Of a DNA stretch of 64,000 nucleotides, positions 19,836-31,428 are shown in pieces. The position numbers were made by a program, and so were the translations under genes. Positions within the stretch are counted from its first letter, which is position 1. Each line of letters begins with the position of its first letter. This DNA comes from Euborellia annulipes (lineage: Eukaryota; Arthropoda; Insecta; Dermaptera; Anisolabididae): NCBI GenBank assembly GCA_023213315.1, contig JAKCPI010004290.1, positions 78,097-142,096 of the forward strand. The letters run 5' to 3'. Under the pieces are notes generated by a model, which was not told the origin of the DNA, did not search any database, and saw only the letters and a list, made by a program, of their open reading frames with translations.

Positions 19836-19999
19836 AAAACTCACCAAATTGATGTTTATTTATTGCCAAAATCATAGCAATTCTACCCACTCCTATGATT
19901 GTTCTTTTGGCACACCACAACTATAATTGATTGTTTTATTTTATTTTTAATTTTCCCACTTCTCAACAGAGATTAACTCTAATTACAGAGAGACGGTTT

Positions 20000-20175
20000 A
20001 TTTTATTTATTTTCTTTTATTTTTATTTTATTTATTATTCTATTTTATTTTATTTATTTTTTTAATTTTATTTATTTTTATTTTATTTATTATTCTATTT
20101 TATTTTATTTATTTTTTTAAATTTTATTTATTTTTATTTTATTTATTATTCTATTTTATTTATATTTTATTTTTT
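20000..20175. repeat. T/A minisatellite, unit about 60 bp, about 3 units
   Basis: 'ttattctattttattttatt' plus 'tatttttttaattttattta' recurs near 20034, 20089 and 20148, in a block built only from 'atttt'/'attta' words. Confidence 0.7.
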
Positions 20176-20307
20176 TATTCTTCAATGTTATTATCATTAA
20201 TCCATTCCCATTAATTCATAATTTGTAATTTTTTTTTTTCTCTTATTCCCGATACACGGCGAGCCGTATTTTAGTACGCGAGCTCGGCTCGGCTCGTGAG
20301 AGTCCAC

Positions 20308-20485
20308 ACCAGGGCCGGATCTAGAGGGCAGTGGGTGCGTGTGCCCCTGGGCGGCAGATATTAGGAAGCGACAATTAAAGAAAGATTTACTAAAAAAAAA
20401 AAAGATAAAATGATATGAATTTTGTATAGTAAATTTTAAAGAGGGGCGGCAAATTAAATTTTGCCCCCCCCCCCTAAAAATCTCG
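20308..20485. repeat. hAT-like terminus remnant, GC-rich
   Basis: 'cagggccggatctagagggc' and 'gtgcccctgggcggcagata' with, further on, 'gaggggcggcaaattaaatt' and a C-run resemble CAGGGGCG-type hAT ends seen elsewhere (23413, 39483, 46854). No clean target duplication. Confidence 0.4.
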
Positions 20486-21530
20486 TAGTTTCGGCACTAA
20501 ATAAATTTCAAAAAAATAATTTGGTTGATCAAAAAAAAAAATATATGTTTCCTCTCCCATTGTTAAAAAGTTTCCCCCCGGTTAATAATAGATATCTATT
20601 ATTTATATATGTATTATTATTTTATTATTATTTTTTTTTTTTTTAGAATGATTGGCAATCTTTATTTTATTTTTTTTAAGATTTCCCCCTTCCATTCTAT
20701 CCTCTTCCAATTCGCTTTCGTCATCCGGCCAAATGACTTATTTCCCTAAAGATGAATTTGCAGGGCGTTAGGGAGAGTGAAGGGGGTGGATAAGAGGGGG
20801 TGGCCTACACACCCACAAAGATACAGCCGGGTTAATGCAATTTCTTCTTCGGTTTGGGATGAAAATAAAAATAATAATAATAATAATAAATAAATAAATA
20901 AAAATAAGAAGGTGAAGGTAAAAAAAAAAAAATTAAATCGAAAAAAACGAGAATCCGATTATCAAAAAAAAAAATAAATAAATAAATAAATAATATCAAA
21001 TATTCGTGGAAATATTATTATTGTTATAAATTTATTGTATATAAATTTAGAGTTTTGAAATTTAAAAATATTATTCGATAGCGATAATAAATAAATTAAT
21101 AAAAATAAATAAATAATCAAATTGGAAAATTAAAATGATTAACATTTAACATTTTTATTTATATAGATTTCATTAAAGTGAAGTGTAGAAGAAAAAAAAT
21201 TAAAATTTAATTTATATGATTAATTATAGAATTGTAATTGTGAGATTTTATTTTTATTTTTCCTTTATAACGCATTTACTCCGAAACTAATTCACAGATT
21301 TTTATGGGATTTTTTTTATAATGCATAAAAAATTAATATAATCTGAAAGGAACGGGGGTCTAAATGGCCTTAGATGTGGAAAAGACCTTAAACAAATTTA
21401 AAACAAAAAATTATTTGCAACTCACGATGCCTTTAAGAGGAATCCAAGAAAGGTAAAGACTCAATTTAGTTAGGCCCCGCATGTGGAACGTCACCCAGTT
21501 GTTAACGATAAAAAATAATGTATGTCCAGG
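20486..21530. other. AT-rich; no gene; one Rep-B half
   Basis: Contains (TAA)n/(AAAT)n at about 20870-20905 and 20965-20995, G-rich 20760-20805, a Rep-B half at 21225-21315 ('gaattgtaattgtgagattt', 'aaactaattcacagattttt'), and SINE-like bits at 21350-21390 ('aaatggccttagatgtggaa') and 21476-21505 ('gcatgtggaacgtcacccag', SINE-2). Confidence 0.5.
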
Positions 21531-21534
21531 CACA

Positions 21535-21960
21535 GGTAGTCAAGAAATAATACTCTGAATTCTTTATTAATTAGCCTGAAACGTTTCGGTGTATTCAGTG
21601 TTTTAATCGGTGTATGAACAACATATATCAAAAAATGCACCGAAACGTTTATGGGGAATTGTTAGAGCATTCAGATTATTATTTTCTGGTTGCTTCTGGC
21701 TCCTTACATCTAATAAAAATCTAAGAAAATCTGGTGGAAGGGCGTTAGAAGATTAAAAAAATAAGACTTCTTGACTTCTTTCACCTTGTTGAAGTTTCGG
21801 GGACTAATCGTCACAATCTTCAGGACATAAAACACAATTATAGAAAACTCCTTACCATAAAGGACCTTATAAGGAGAGATTACTTACAAGAATGTTAAAA
21901 ATATTTACTTCCTCTGCCTTCTTCAGTAATTAGATAGATTAGACTGTTGGTATTGGTTGT
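21535..21960. repeat. Two eroded palindromes of the hammerhead-like family
   Basis: 'attagcctgaaacgtttcgg' (21569) faces 'gcaccgaaacgtttatgggg' (21636). 'gttgaagtttcggggactaa' with 'cgtcacaatcttcaggac' (21792-21829) is a minus-strand CTGAAGA...CCGAAAC relic with a decayed helix II. Confidence 0.5.
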
Positions 21961-21967
21961 TGAGTGT

Positions 21968-23142
21968 TTGAACCCTCCCTCCCCCTCCCCCACAGAGGAA
22001 AAATAGAATAAATAAAAATTAATTGAAAATCAAATATTTATTTATCCAATTAAAATAAAATGAAAAATTTAATATATATTATTATTTATAAAATAATAAT
22101 TGTGAGATTTTAATTAACTATTTAAATTTCTTTATAACTCTGAATCTACTTGAAGGATTTTTATGGGGTTTTTTTTATTTTTATGAAAAAAGTATTTTAG
22201 AGCAGCGGAAGCTTCTTGAATCAATAAAATTTTCTATTTTGTATTTTAGAACCTGAAAAGTGAAATTAAAACCAAAGCCCCTCTTTTAAACTAAATATTT
22301 TATTTTATTTTTATTTTTTGTATCTAATTACCCTTCCTTTAGATCTCTCTTGAAGAGAGTGTGTGTGTGTCCTCTCCTCTTTATATTCCATGGCCTCTGT
22401 CATGTCATTCTTCCATTTATATAAATATATTGTCATTAGAGGTCGATTCAAACAACCACCCTTTTTTTTTATTATTTTTTTTTTTCAAACATTTTCTCTC
22501 CCCCTCCCCCCTCTCTTTCATTTACACGCAATCATTTCTCAATATCGTAAAAATACAGAGATTGTCATATTACTCGCCAATGATGCCCATTTAAACCCAT
22601 GCAGAAATAACAAAAAAAAAAGAATTCTTTTTTTTTATTTGATTTATTACCTGGTTTATTGTTATTATATGAACTATAATGAAGGGGTGGAAAAATGATT
22701 TCAAATATTTGTTTTCTTCTCTGATGTATGTAATGGGTGTAAAACAACCCCCTCCCCCTCTCTGGACCTCACGTGTATTTATTTTAAGAATTTGTTAGTT
22801 TTATACTAACGGGGTAAGAAATAATCAAAAAAACAAAAGTAAGGTAAATAAAATAGAAAATTTTATTTCGACATGTCGAACCTTTCAAAGAGCTCTCCCG
22901 CTGCTCTAAAATACATTTTTCATAAAAATAAAAAACCCCCATAAAAATCCTTCAAGTGGATTCAGAGTTATAAAGAAATTTAAATAGTTAATTAAAATCT
23001 CACAATTATTATTTTATAAATAATAATATATATTAAATTTTTCATTTTATTTTAATTGGATAAATAATATTTGATTTTAAATTAATTTTTATTTATTTAA
23101 TACTCTTCTTCCTGGGGTGGGGAGGGAGGGGGAATGTTTAAG
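21968..23142. mobile_element. Fold-back element with about 240-bp inverted arms
   Basis: Left arm 21968-22212 and right arm 22898-23142 are inverted copies: C/G-rich outer part ('ccctccctccccctccccc' against 'ggggtggggagggaggggg'), then 'attaattgaaaatcaaatatt', 'aataataattgtgagatttt', a Rep-B core ('gaaggatttttatgggg') and 'tattttagagcagcggaag'. The 685-bp centre has (TG)n, C/T-rich blocks and two overlapping short frames with no protein features. Non-autonomous. Confidence 0.75.
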
Positions 23143-23412
23143 TTGAATGATCTCTAGATTAATTTGCAAAATAATGAACTTTTTAAGAAGATGTTTTAAT
23201 CGTTTTATATTTTAAAAATACTGTTCATTTTAAAATTATTAAATAAAAATTTAAATATTAATCATTAATTATAGAATAATAATTGTGAGATTTTAAAATT
23301 ATTTATTTTCTGTTTTCAACTTTGAAACTATTTTACGAATTTTTATGGGCTTTTTTTTAAATTTTAAGAGATGTATGGATTAAGAATTATTGAATAAACT
23401 AAGGGGGTGGGC
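23143..23412. repeat. Rep-B half-copy in AT-rich DNA
   Basis: 'agaataataattgtgagatt' (about 23272), 'aaactattttacgaattttt' and 'atgggcttttttttaaa' (to about 23362). No other features. Confidence 0.55.
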
Positions 23413-23828
23413 AAGCCAGGGGCGCCAATTTTGGGGGCGCCGAATAAAAACATTCAAAAATTTACTGATTTAAAGGCAAGAAAAAATATTTTTAAATTTT
23501 TTTCGATGATACATATTTAGTTTGATTGGAATACATTTTTTTTTTTTTTGAAATTATAATTTTTATTTGTATTATTTTTGTAAATAAATAAATTTTTGTT
23601 TTTTATTAATATTGATTAAAATTTACCATTTTCTGTTATTTATTTATTTTTTTTTTTAATTTGTAGCAAAATTTGTAAATTGTTGTATAAATTTTTATTA
23701 ATTTTGATTAAAATTTTCCTTTTTCTGTTATTTCTTTTTTTTTTTTTTTAATTTGTATATTGTTATATAAAAAGGCGCCAAAATTTATTTTGCGCGGGAC
23801 TTTCAAAATCCTAGAACCGGACCTAAGT
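23413..23828. repeat. CAGGGGCG-type repeat, probable hAT derivative
   Basis: Starts 'caggggcgccaattttgggg' (23413) and ends with 'ggcgccaaaatttattttgc' and 'cctagaaccggacct' (23828). The inverted 'ggcgccaatttt'/'aaatt.tggcgcc' are subterminal. The interior has a direct duplication of 'ttttgattaaaattt.cc.tttttctgttatt' (about 23610 and 23698). Target duplication not evident. Confidence 0.45.
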
Positions 23829-25104
23829 AAACTCATTTAGAATTTTTAGAATAAAAAAATTTAATTTAATTAGAATTCATCAGAAATGGAAATTAGGTGG
23901 ATGGCTCGCCTAAGGTGGGCTCCGGGAATAATGCTAATGGGCTCAAGACTCTCTTATTTCTTTCACCACATATTTTTATAAAATTAAATCAATTTTATAT
24001 ATATATATAACATTTCGGGTGATTTATTTTCCAAATTTTAATTCTATTATATCAACTTTTTTTTATGACTGTAATGAGATTAATTCAAAGGGTAAATGGA
24101 GGGGGGGGGGGTTTGAAATCTTAAAAAATTGCTTGCTATTTTTCTCCTTTGAATATTCATTAAGTAGAGATTCAGAAAAAGGGCTCACAGACCCCCTGAG
24201 CCTTTCATACCTGACGATCGAAGGGTCACACAGAGGATAGGGGAGATAGGTAAGCTAGATATATACCTAAAAGTCGATAAATTATTTTTTCGAGATCGAA
24301 TAAAGTACCAATGACACATTTAAAAGAGCTTGTAATTTCTTTTGAAACGAATCCTATTCGGTTATGAATGGAACGGATGGATCCTCTCTCTCTATATATA
24401 TATAATAATCCCTCATCCCTTATACTTTTCTCACACTCCCCTTTCGCTCTTTCTTTCGATGAATTTAACTAATAATATCAATGTGAAAAAAAATTTAATC
24501 GTCCGGAATTAAATGCATATTTACAATTTCTAAAAAAAAAAAAAAAATACTTTGATTTGTCTGTTGAAATAGAGTATAAGTAATTTCTAATTCAATTTTA
24601 TCACTAGATTGTGGGTCTTAATCATTTTCTCTATGGCATTAAAAATTAAAAAATAAATATATTACTTCACCTTTGATATTTAATATAACTCAAAAAATTT
24701 GGAGTTCATCTTAATAAAAAATCCCATGAAAATCGGTCAAATAGTTTTAGAGTTCTAATATAAAATAATAAATCTCATTATTTCCATAATTAATTCTTAA
24801 TAAAATATTTTATTAAAGAAATTATAACACAAAAATTAAAATTTAATTTATATTATTAATTAGAGAATAATAATTGTGACATTTAATTTAATTTAATTTT
24901 TTCAAATTAATTTCTTTTTTTTTTTTGTAGGATAGATAAATAAAATTTAATATCATTAATTAAAATGTATCAATTGTAATTTAATTCTTTTTAATAGCTA
25001 TATAAACTCGGAAACTACTTGACGGATTTTCATGGGGCTTTTTTTAAATGGTAGAAAAAATTTAAAAAAACTAGCTATAGATATAATATACTAGGCTAAA
25101 CCTA
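23829..25104. other. No gene; Rep-B halves and AT-rich sequence
   Basis: Rep-B cores at 24720-24755 ('cccatgaaaatcggtcaaat') and 25006-25045 ('aaactacttgacggattttc'), an inverted pair about 290 bp apart. (TA)n at 23996-24008 and G10 at about 24101-24111. A 73-residue frame at 24019-24240 has no recognisable features. Confidence 0.5.
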
Positions 25105-25450
25105 TATTCGGTATATCAAAACTAAAAAGACAAGGTGATATATTATTTATTTGGAATTAAAAAAAAAAAAAACTCCAAAACTTTTAGCAGTCAAAAATAA
25201 TATTATACTAACGTTTCGGCTCTATGTTTAGGCCATCTTTAACACCGGAGAATAAATGAAATTCCAAAATTCATTTATTCTCGGCAAACCGATACTGAAG
25301 ATGGTTTAGACAAGAAACCGAAACTGCTAAGTTTTTTTTTTACTCCGTCACAAAGAGAAATTGGTGTGTGTCTTTCTGAAAGTGACACACCAGTTTTTAT
25401 ATATATTGAAACGTTTGAAACATATGACTTTAAAAAATAAATCAAACTGA
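25105..25450. repeat. Palindromic retroelement pieces with hammerhead-like cores
   Basis: Minus strand 25210-25255: 'ttaaagatggcctaaac...agccgaaacgtt'. Plus strand 25295-25323: CTGAAGA, T, helix II GGTTT (25303-25307)/AAACC (25315-25319), GAAA, followed by CTGC, so the cleavage side is lost. The tail 'actccgtcacaaagagaaa' is shared with 14080. Confidence 0.55.
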
Positions 25451-26444
25451 GGAATATCGAAACGTTTTTTTTTTTTTAACACATGCTCGTTAAACTCTCT
25501 CTCTCCAGATGATATTATTATATTTTTCGCGTGTGCACGCGCGGGCGCATAAATCAGACATTATGCCCGAATAATAAATACCCTTCTCCCCCAGGCGTCT
25601 CTCGCTCTCGATAATCTCTTTCACTTAGAGCCCTTTTAGGCCAGAAAAATGCATTCATAATTTTCTGAATATTCATCCTACAATTTAAAATTAAATTTTA
25701 CACACGATAAAGCAATCTTTTTTTTTGTTATGTGTTAGTGTTGTATTATTATTTTTTTTTTCTTATAACCGGGCGAAAGGGAATCTAACAGTTGGCCTAA
25801 AAGACAGACAGACTGACATGTGCTTCACACATAGATAGAACGTTTTCTTTACTTTTAATACGGGGGTGGTGGTTAAAAAAAAAAAAAAGGAAAAGGGTGA
25901 AAAATAGGCGGGGTGAGTACACACACACACACTTTCTCTTTTTTTTGTGGTGGTGGTTGTTAATAACCTAAAAAGAAATTGAAAATAAATGTCTTTAAAT
26001 TATGATATCAAATTGTTTGAAAAGATCAAATAACGAGACTGTTTCTAAGGGGGTCATTTGTTTTAAGCTTCTCACCCACCAGGGTTAAGTCTTTGACCCG
26101 ATAAATGACCAGGAATTATGCAATTCCCTTTATATTTTTTGTAATTTCCGAGGCAACATTTCGGTCTTCATCAGAGTGGATAAATTTTAATTCAAGTCAT
26201 TCTTGACGTTTCGGTTCTGATTTATGAAAAATCATTTTATTCTATCATAAATTCAGCAGACTCATTTTTTGTTTTAAATATAGAGATTAAAACTAAATTT
26301 AGAGAGGCGCGAAGGGACATTTGACGTCAGCAAATACTAATAATCTCTTGTTAGGATGATCTATTTAATAATTTACTTGTTACGTCCTCGTTTTCAAATA
26401 CAAAAATAATTCTTTTAAAGAATTCCTAAAATTACAGTTGAAGA
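25451..26444. other. No gene; microsatellites and small relics
   Basis: (CA)n 25918-25931, GT-rich 25945-25960, 'cgtgtgcacgcgcgggcgc' at 25530. 26148-26175 ('acatttcggtcttcatcag') and 26209-26222 are relics of the CCGAAACGT family. Remaining sequence unique and AT-rich. Confidence 0.5.
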
Positions 26445-27110
26445 AAAAAAAGCCCATAAAAATCCATTAAGTAGTTTCAGAGTTTATGTGGGATTTAAAA
26501 ATTAGATTAATTAAATCTCACATTTATGATAAATTTTTTTTTTTTTTTTTAGAGAAATTTAATTATGAATTTATTCCATTAATTATAGAAAAATAATTAT
26601 AAGATTTAATTTTTATTTTTATTTCTTTATAATTTATTTATTTTGTAACTAGCTACCGGATTTTTATGGTTTTTTTTTTTTTAATGTAAAGGGAATTTAG
26701 ACTCTAAATCATGTCTTAATTAATTAACCTTTACGACTTTTTTTAGTAATATCTCCTGAAATTTAATTTTTTGATATATAAATCAATATTTCATTAATCA
26801 TAGAATTGTGAGATTTAATTTTTTTCCTTTACTCAGAAACTAGTTTACGGATTTTGATGGGGATTTGTTTCGTCTGTGTTTTTAGGCTCATTACTAAAAT
26901 TAAATTATACTCTCGGATCATGTTTTAATTAATTAACCTTTACGACTTTTTTTAACCAATGTCTTCTAAAATTTAATTATTTTTTTTTTAAACTTCAAAT
27001 CAATTTATAGGAATAAATTACATTAGTCATAGAATAATAATTGTGAGATTTAACATTTTCCTTTACTCAGAAACTAGTTCACGGATTTTGATGCAATGGG
27101 ATTTTTTTGA
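26445..27110. repeat. Rep-B cluster, four copies in about 650 bp
   Basis: One plus-type core at 26453-26485 ('cccataaaaatccattaagt') and three inverted cores at 26650-26672, 26835-26862 and 27068-27096 ('aaactagtt.acggattttg'). Each is preceded by 'attgtgagattta'. The last two are direct copies including 'tcatgttttaattaattaac', so the cluster grew by tandem duplication. Confidence 0.7.
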
Positions 27111-28094
27111 ATGTGTTATTACTAAAATTAAATCATATTTTAATTAATTAATCTCTAGAATTTTATTTTTTTTTAGTAATGTCTCCTGAGACGGGCAGCA
27201 GGCCACCTGCTTGAGCTTCGATTCCAAACGACATATGTGTATATGTGCAGGAAACAAACACACACACACACACACACACACAACCCTTTAACCCCGGAGG
27301 GCGTGCCTCTTTCGGAGGATGCACCCAAGGTTAACCCTTAAATAAAAAAAATAAAATAAAACTACTTCGCAAAGCAAAACCTCCCCACCCCCCACCCCCC
27401 TCTTGTTCGTTGCCTTTGTGTGTTTTTTTTAATAATAAAAATACATTTTTCTTTGCCACTAGACCATGGTTTATATCTAATATTTTCCCTGAAAGGGTTT
27501 TTTGAGCCTCCATTATGATGCATATTCAAGCTTACCTCACCTCACCTTTTTTTTTTTTTCTCCTAACCTCCTCTCTATAGAAATAGATAGAGACTGCCGG
27601 GTTATAATTTATGCCCAAACCCCCCACCCCCCTTTGCCCCTCCCCTCCCCTCGGCACTCATGCTTGAACTTTAGAAATTATTATAATACAGGAAATACGA
27701 ACGGACGTAACGCAACCCTTTGGGCCCATCACTGCCGAATATTTAAAATAGGGTAGTAGAGGTGGGGAGGGAGAAAAAAAAAACTGAGTCGCTCTGGGAA
27801 GAAGGTTTTAGTCAACACTGACACGTTCTTTAATCAACACACTCCAAGCCACAGGTTAGTTCTTCTTCTTTTTTATTTTTTTTTTTTTTTATTAGAGATA
27901 TAAGACTCCCTTCACTTTTTTGAGAAAGATTTTATTTTACAAAATAATAATAATAATAATAAACCTGTTTGTTAATTATTTTAAAATTGATTTTATTTTA
28001 TTTTATTTATTTCAATATAAATAAATAGAATAAAATATAATTTATAATTTATTATTATTTTATAATTTATTGAAAATTATTTTCAAATATAATA
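27111..28094. other. No gene; C/G tracts and microsatellites
   Basis: (CA)n 27258-27283, CT/C-rich tracts around 27380-27405 and 27625-27655, T-run 27547-27559, (AAT)n 27945-27960. 27170-27340 is moderately GC-rich with 'ggaggatgcacccaaggtt'. Short frames here are compositional. Confidence 0.5.
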
Positions 28095-28350
28095 ATAAAT
28101 AATTGTGAGGTATGTCTTTATTAAGGAGTAAAAAAAAAAATCCAAAACATAGACAATCATTATTGTTGCCGTTCCAGGCTGACGTTTCGACCACTGGTCT
28201 AGGCCATCTTCAGATCTAAAAATATTTTCGTACATTTTATTATAACATGTTATTGTGGCACTTTTAGCCTAGAACGGCAACAATAATAGAAATAATTTTG
28301 GCTGTCTGTCTTGGATTTCTTTTTTTTGACTCCTTAATAAATAATTCAAA
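28095..28350 (-). mobile_element. Palindromic element with hammerhead-like core, minus strand
   Basis: Outer arms 'tttattaaggagtaaaaaaa' (about 28110) and 'ttttttttgactccttaata' (about 28322) plus inner 'attgttgccgttccaggctg'/'ctagaacggcaacaataat'. On the minus strand CTGAAGA, T, GGCC...GGTC, GAAACGTCAGCC lies at about 28215-28173. Helix I is poorly supported in this copy. Confidence 0.55.
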
Positions 28351-28394
28351 AGTGTACACGTTTTGAGTATTTACTTTGTAGTTCTTGAGGGGAG

Positions 28395-28397
<3 letters not shown>

Positions 28398-28432
<35 letters not shown>
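28398..28432 (+). repeat. Uninterrupted G-run, about 35 bases
   Basis: Preceded by 'gaggggagggag', so the G-rich strand spans over 40 bases. Extreme for an AT-rich region; exact length is likely to be unreliable in assembly. Could fold as a G-quadruplex. Confidence 0.8.
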
Positions 28433-28434
<2 letters not shown>

Positions 28435-29207
28435 TTTATTTATATGAGTGTGTCAGTGGCTGAGTAGTCTAAGTCACCTGGCCATTTAATTTCGTATTAA
28501 TATCCTACTTTAATGGTGTAGGCGGGTATTTTTGTAGCTTAGGCCACTTTGGCGTTCTTTATTGTTTCTTTTGCATTCCTATTAGTTGCATCTCTCTCGC
28601 TATCTTAATTATTTTATAGTTGGATTCATTAATAAGAAAAGTATTTCGATTTAAAAAAAAAACTATATTGACACATTTTAATAGTTTCAAGTAAAAGAAA
28701 GAATTTTTTAATGTTCTGTCACGCCAGATTTTTTATTTTCATTACCCTAATTACTTAAGACAGGGGGTCGCGACCCTCTGGGATTTTAAAAACAGTTATC
28801 GTTAATTTATTTTTAAAAAAAGAGACGCAAAAATTGTATATTACTTTTTATAATTTTGTGTAGCAATGGCCTTAGGCGGGAAGGGACAAATAAATTAAAA
28901 AAAAAAAAAAATTTCAGTCGATTGGTGCATTTAAGATTAATTATTTTAATGGAAGATTTATTGCATCTATTTTTTAACCAAGGTATTATAGGTCAAGTTT
29001 GGTAACAATAAAAAGAAGTATTGTTACTTTCTCTTACCCTATTATTATTATTTTTCTTTAAATTTCTGCAAATAAAGCGAAAAATAATAAAAATTCCTCT
29101 TTTTATTGTTACAATATTTGACCTATAATATCTTGGTTAAAAAATAGATGCAATAAATAAAAAAATTAATTTTGTAAATTAAAATTTAATATACAAATTT
29201 AACACTA
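28433..29207. other. No gene; minor relics
   Basis: 28713-28735 'ttctgtcacgccagatttt' is a Rep-A hairpin-arm scrap; 28760-28785 'agggggtcgcgaccctctgg' resembles the hAT end at 14784; 29030-29042 'tactttctcttaccc' is a Rep-A terminus. 28965-28985 and 29128-29148 ('attttttaaccaaggtatta' and inverse) form a small inverted repeat about 180 bp across. Confidence 0.5.
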
Positions 29208-29396
29208 GGTTATTTGTTTCAAAGGTTTTATTAATTAAAAATTAACACTTGATACGTATTTCGACAATTCCTTGTCATCATCAGAAGTGATTACATTCTA
29301 ATACAAGTTAATTTTTAGTGTTAAGCACTTAAGTGTTAATTTTTAATTAATAAAACCTTTGAAACAAATAACCTAGTGTTTAATTTGTATATTTAA
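29208..29396. mobile_element. Palindromic retroelement unit, 'ataacctagtgttt' family
   Basis: Left arm 'aacactaggttatttgtttcaaaggttttattaattaaaaatt' and right arm its inverse (29330-29393) are almost perfect over about 45 bp. The minus strand of the interior holds the best-formed hammerhead-like motif of the window (29246-29289). Confidence 0.75.
29246..29289 (-). ncRNA. Candidate type I hammerhead ribozyme (best-paired copy)
   Basis: Read on the minus strand: helix I CACTT (29289-29285)/AAGTG (29250-29246), five pairs; core CTGATGA (29284-29278); extra T; helix II GACAA (29276-29272)/TTGTC (29267-29263) closed by GGAA; GAAA (29262-29259); helix III from the palindrome ATACGTAT; predicted cleavage after C29251 (AUC triplet). 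All helices are intact. Helix III has no loop, so activity would be expected mainly from a dimer of two motifs. Confidence 0.6.
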
Positions 29397-29717
29397 TTTT
29401 AATTTGCAAAATGTTTCAACCAGAACCAACGGTCGAAAGTTTAAATCTTAATTTTGTCTAGACCTAGAGCCTGTCTGATTATTAAAGAAACGCAAATAAC
29501 TTTTTATAAAACTACGGTGGCTTTATTAAATCATTTAGTTCTTTAAATAGCAAAGGAGGGTCGACGAAATGCTCAACCTAAAAAGTAGTGTCTAAAAGCT
29601 ACTTGATTCAGAGATAAAAGAATCCCTTCACACTATCGAGAATCTCTGACTTGAGAGATTTTTTTTTTTTTTTAATGTATAAAAAAAAAAAAGAATAGTA
29701 CCTATAAATATTTCATT
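29397..29717. other. No gene seen
   Basis: AT-rich with 'ggtcgacgaaatgctcaacc'. 'gagataaaagaatcccttcacactatcgag' (29610-29640) recurs as 'gagataaaagattcccttca' at about 30800, a minor dispersed repeat. Confidence 0.45.
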
Positions 29718-30228
29718 TATTAGGGCCTCTGTGCTGACGCCAAGACAATCCTCAGAGGTCCAGGCGGTCAATATAGGGATACAATCAAATATTCAATCCT
29801 AAATGTAGTGAACATTTATAAATTTTTCAATTCACTACATATATGATTGAACATTTGTTAGTAAAAGAATTTGATTTTCGGTTTATTTGTAAAAATTAGA
29901 ACGTTTCGGCCACTCATTCACCTTCTTCAGGAATAATTCAGCTAGGATTATAAAGGTTGTTACATCCGTGAATTGAAATTGTAAGAATCTTTATAATCTT
30001 AGCTGAATTGTACCTGAAGAAGGCCACAGAATGAGTGGCCCAAACGTAATTTTTACAAATAAACAAAAAATCAAATTCTTTTATCAATGATATTAATTGT
30101 GAAAGCCTACTCAAAAATTCGATTGAATTTTTGATTGTATCCAAAATTGACAGTCTGCATACTCTGAGAATGGTCTTGACCAAGACCGAAACATCAGCAT
30201 AGAGGCCCTAATAAATAAAAAAATATAG
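29718..30228. mobile_element. Nested palindromes of the hammerhead-like family
   Basis: Outer arms 'tattagggcctctgtgctgacg' (29719) and 'catcagcatagaggccctaata' (to about 30213). Inner palindrome about 29868-30082: 'aaagaatttgattttcggttt...aacgtttcggccactcattc' against '...gaatgagtggcccaaacgta...caaattctttta'. Outer right half: CTGAGAA (30164-30170), T, GGTCTT (30172-30177)/AAGACC (30182-30187), GAAACATC. The inner element clearly landed in the outer one. Confidence 0.65.
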
Positions 30229-31428
30229 CTGCCATTTTTTTGACGATTATCCAGTTATAAAATCCACATAATTTTGTCGTTTAGATTTTATTTTGAGAAA
30301 CAAAAAATCGAGACCAGAGTGATTATGTTAACAATCGGTTTGTTAATTATTTATAAATTTATTATATTTTATTTTATTTATTTAACAATAAAAATAAATA
30401 GAATAAAATATAATTTATTAATAATTATTTTAATAAATATATAAAATATAATAATAAATAAATACAAATGTGTACATTGTACACGTTTTGAGTGAAATTC
30501 ACAAAACGTTTCATGTGTGTTTGTGTGTTAACATAATCACTACGACCTTTGTGTCTAGATATCGAAAAAAAAAAATTAAAAAATTAGGCGGTGAAAATTA
30601 TTGATTACTGAACACATGTCAACACACTAAAATTCTTTCTTTTACCATTCATCATGCCTATTATCATTAAATGATCGATCTTCTTCAGTGAGAAGGGAGA
30701 TTTATATCTCTGAATGCATCCATATAAAAATCTTCAGTAATGCGTCATATATTGTGAATTGATCGAATGTCAGTAGAAGATTTTTATGGGGGATGCATGC
30801 ATTCAGAGATAAAAGATTCCCTTCACACTGCCGAGATTGTTTATTAAATAAATTATGTAAAGTGAGAAAGAGTGTTTTATAGGAGATTTTAATAATAACA
30901 CCTGCGTATTAATTATATATCCGTTGAAGGTCATGTTATTATTAACACAATTTTCTCGATATTCAAACAACCATGTCCATCAACTTTATCTTCTTTGAGC
31001 AACAAATTATCTTGTTTTTTGTTTGAAATAGAATTAATATTAGTTTGTCTGGCAGAATTAGATGATATAAGTGAGTAATAATACAAATCCCCATTTGGGG
31101 ATTTCCCAAATTTCTTCCATTGAAAAATCAAAGCTAGTTTTGTTAAATAGCCTAAATTTGCCACTCACACTCGGTCGCGTATTATTCTTATTTCAACTTA
31201 TATAAAATTCTTATATGAAAATATTGTTTCCAATTCCAAGCCGTAATATTGAAATACGTATAAAGTGTATTATTTTATCAATCAATAACATGAAACATAT
31301 CACCTAGTGTATCATGTAATGTTATTAAATGCAATGTTTCAACTACCTGCTGTTTAAATATAAAGAAAAACTTCTAAAACTTTTTTTAATTTGCCGAATT
31401 CAATCGCAAAAGAATATATATAAAAAAA
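30229..31428. other. No supported gene; AT-rich with small relics
   Basis: 30360-30450 shares 'tttattttatttatttaaca'-type sequence with 27965-28090. 31243-31312 is a half-copy of the 'gaaatacgtataaagtgtatta...aaacatatcacctagtgt' palindrome. A 77-residue minus-strand frame (30931-31164) has no recognisable domain and overlaps Rep-C-like 'ccccatttggggatttccca'. Confidence 0.45.

Noticed and set aside
30931..31164. 77-residue minus-strand frame
   Set aside because: No recognisable domain, AT-driven composition, overlaps Rep-C-like sequence; not enough to call a gene.
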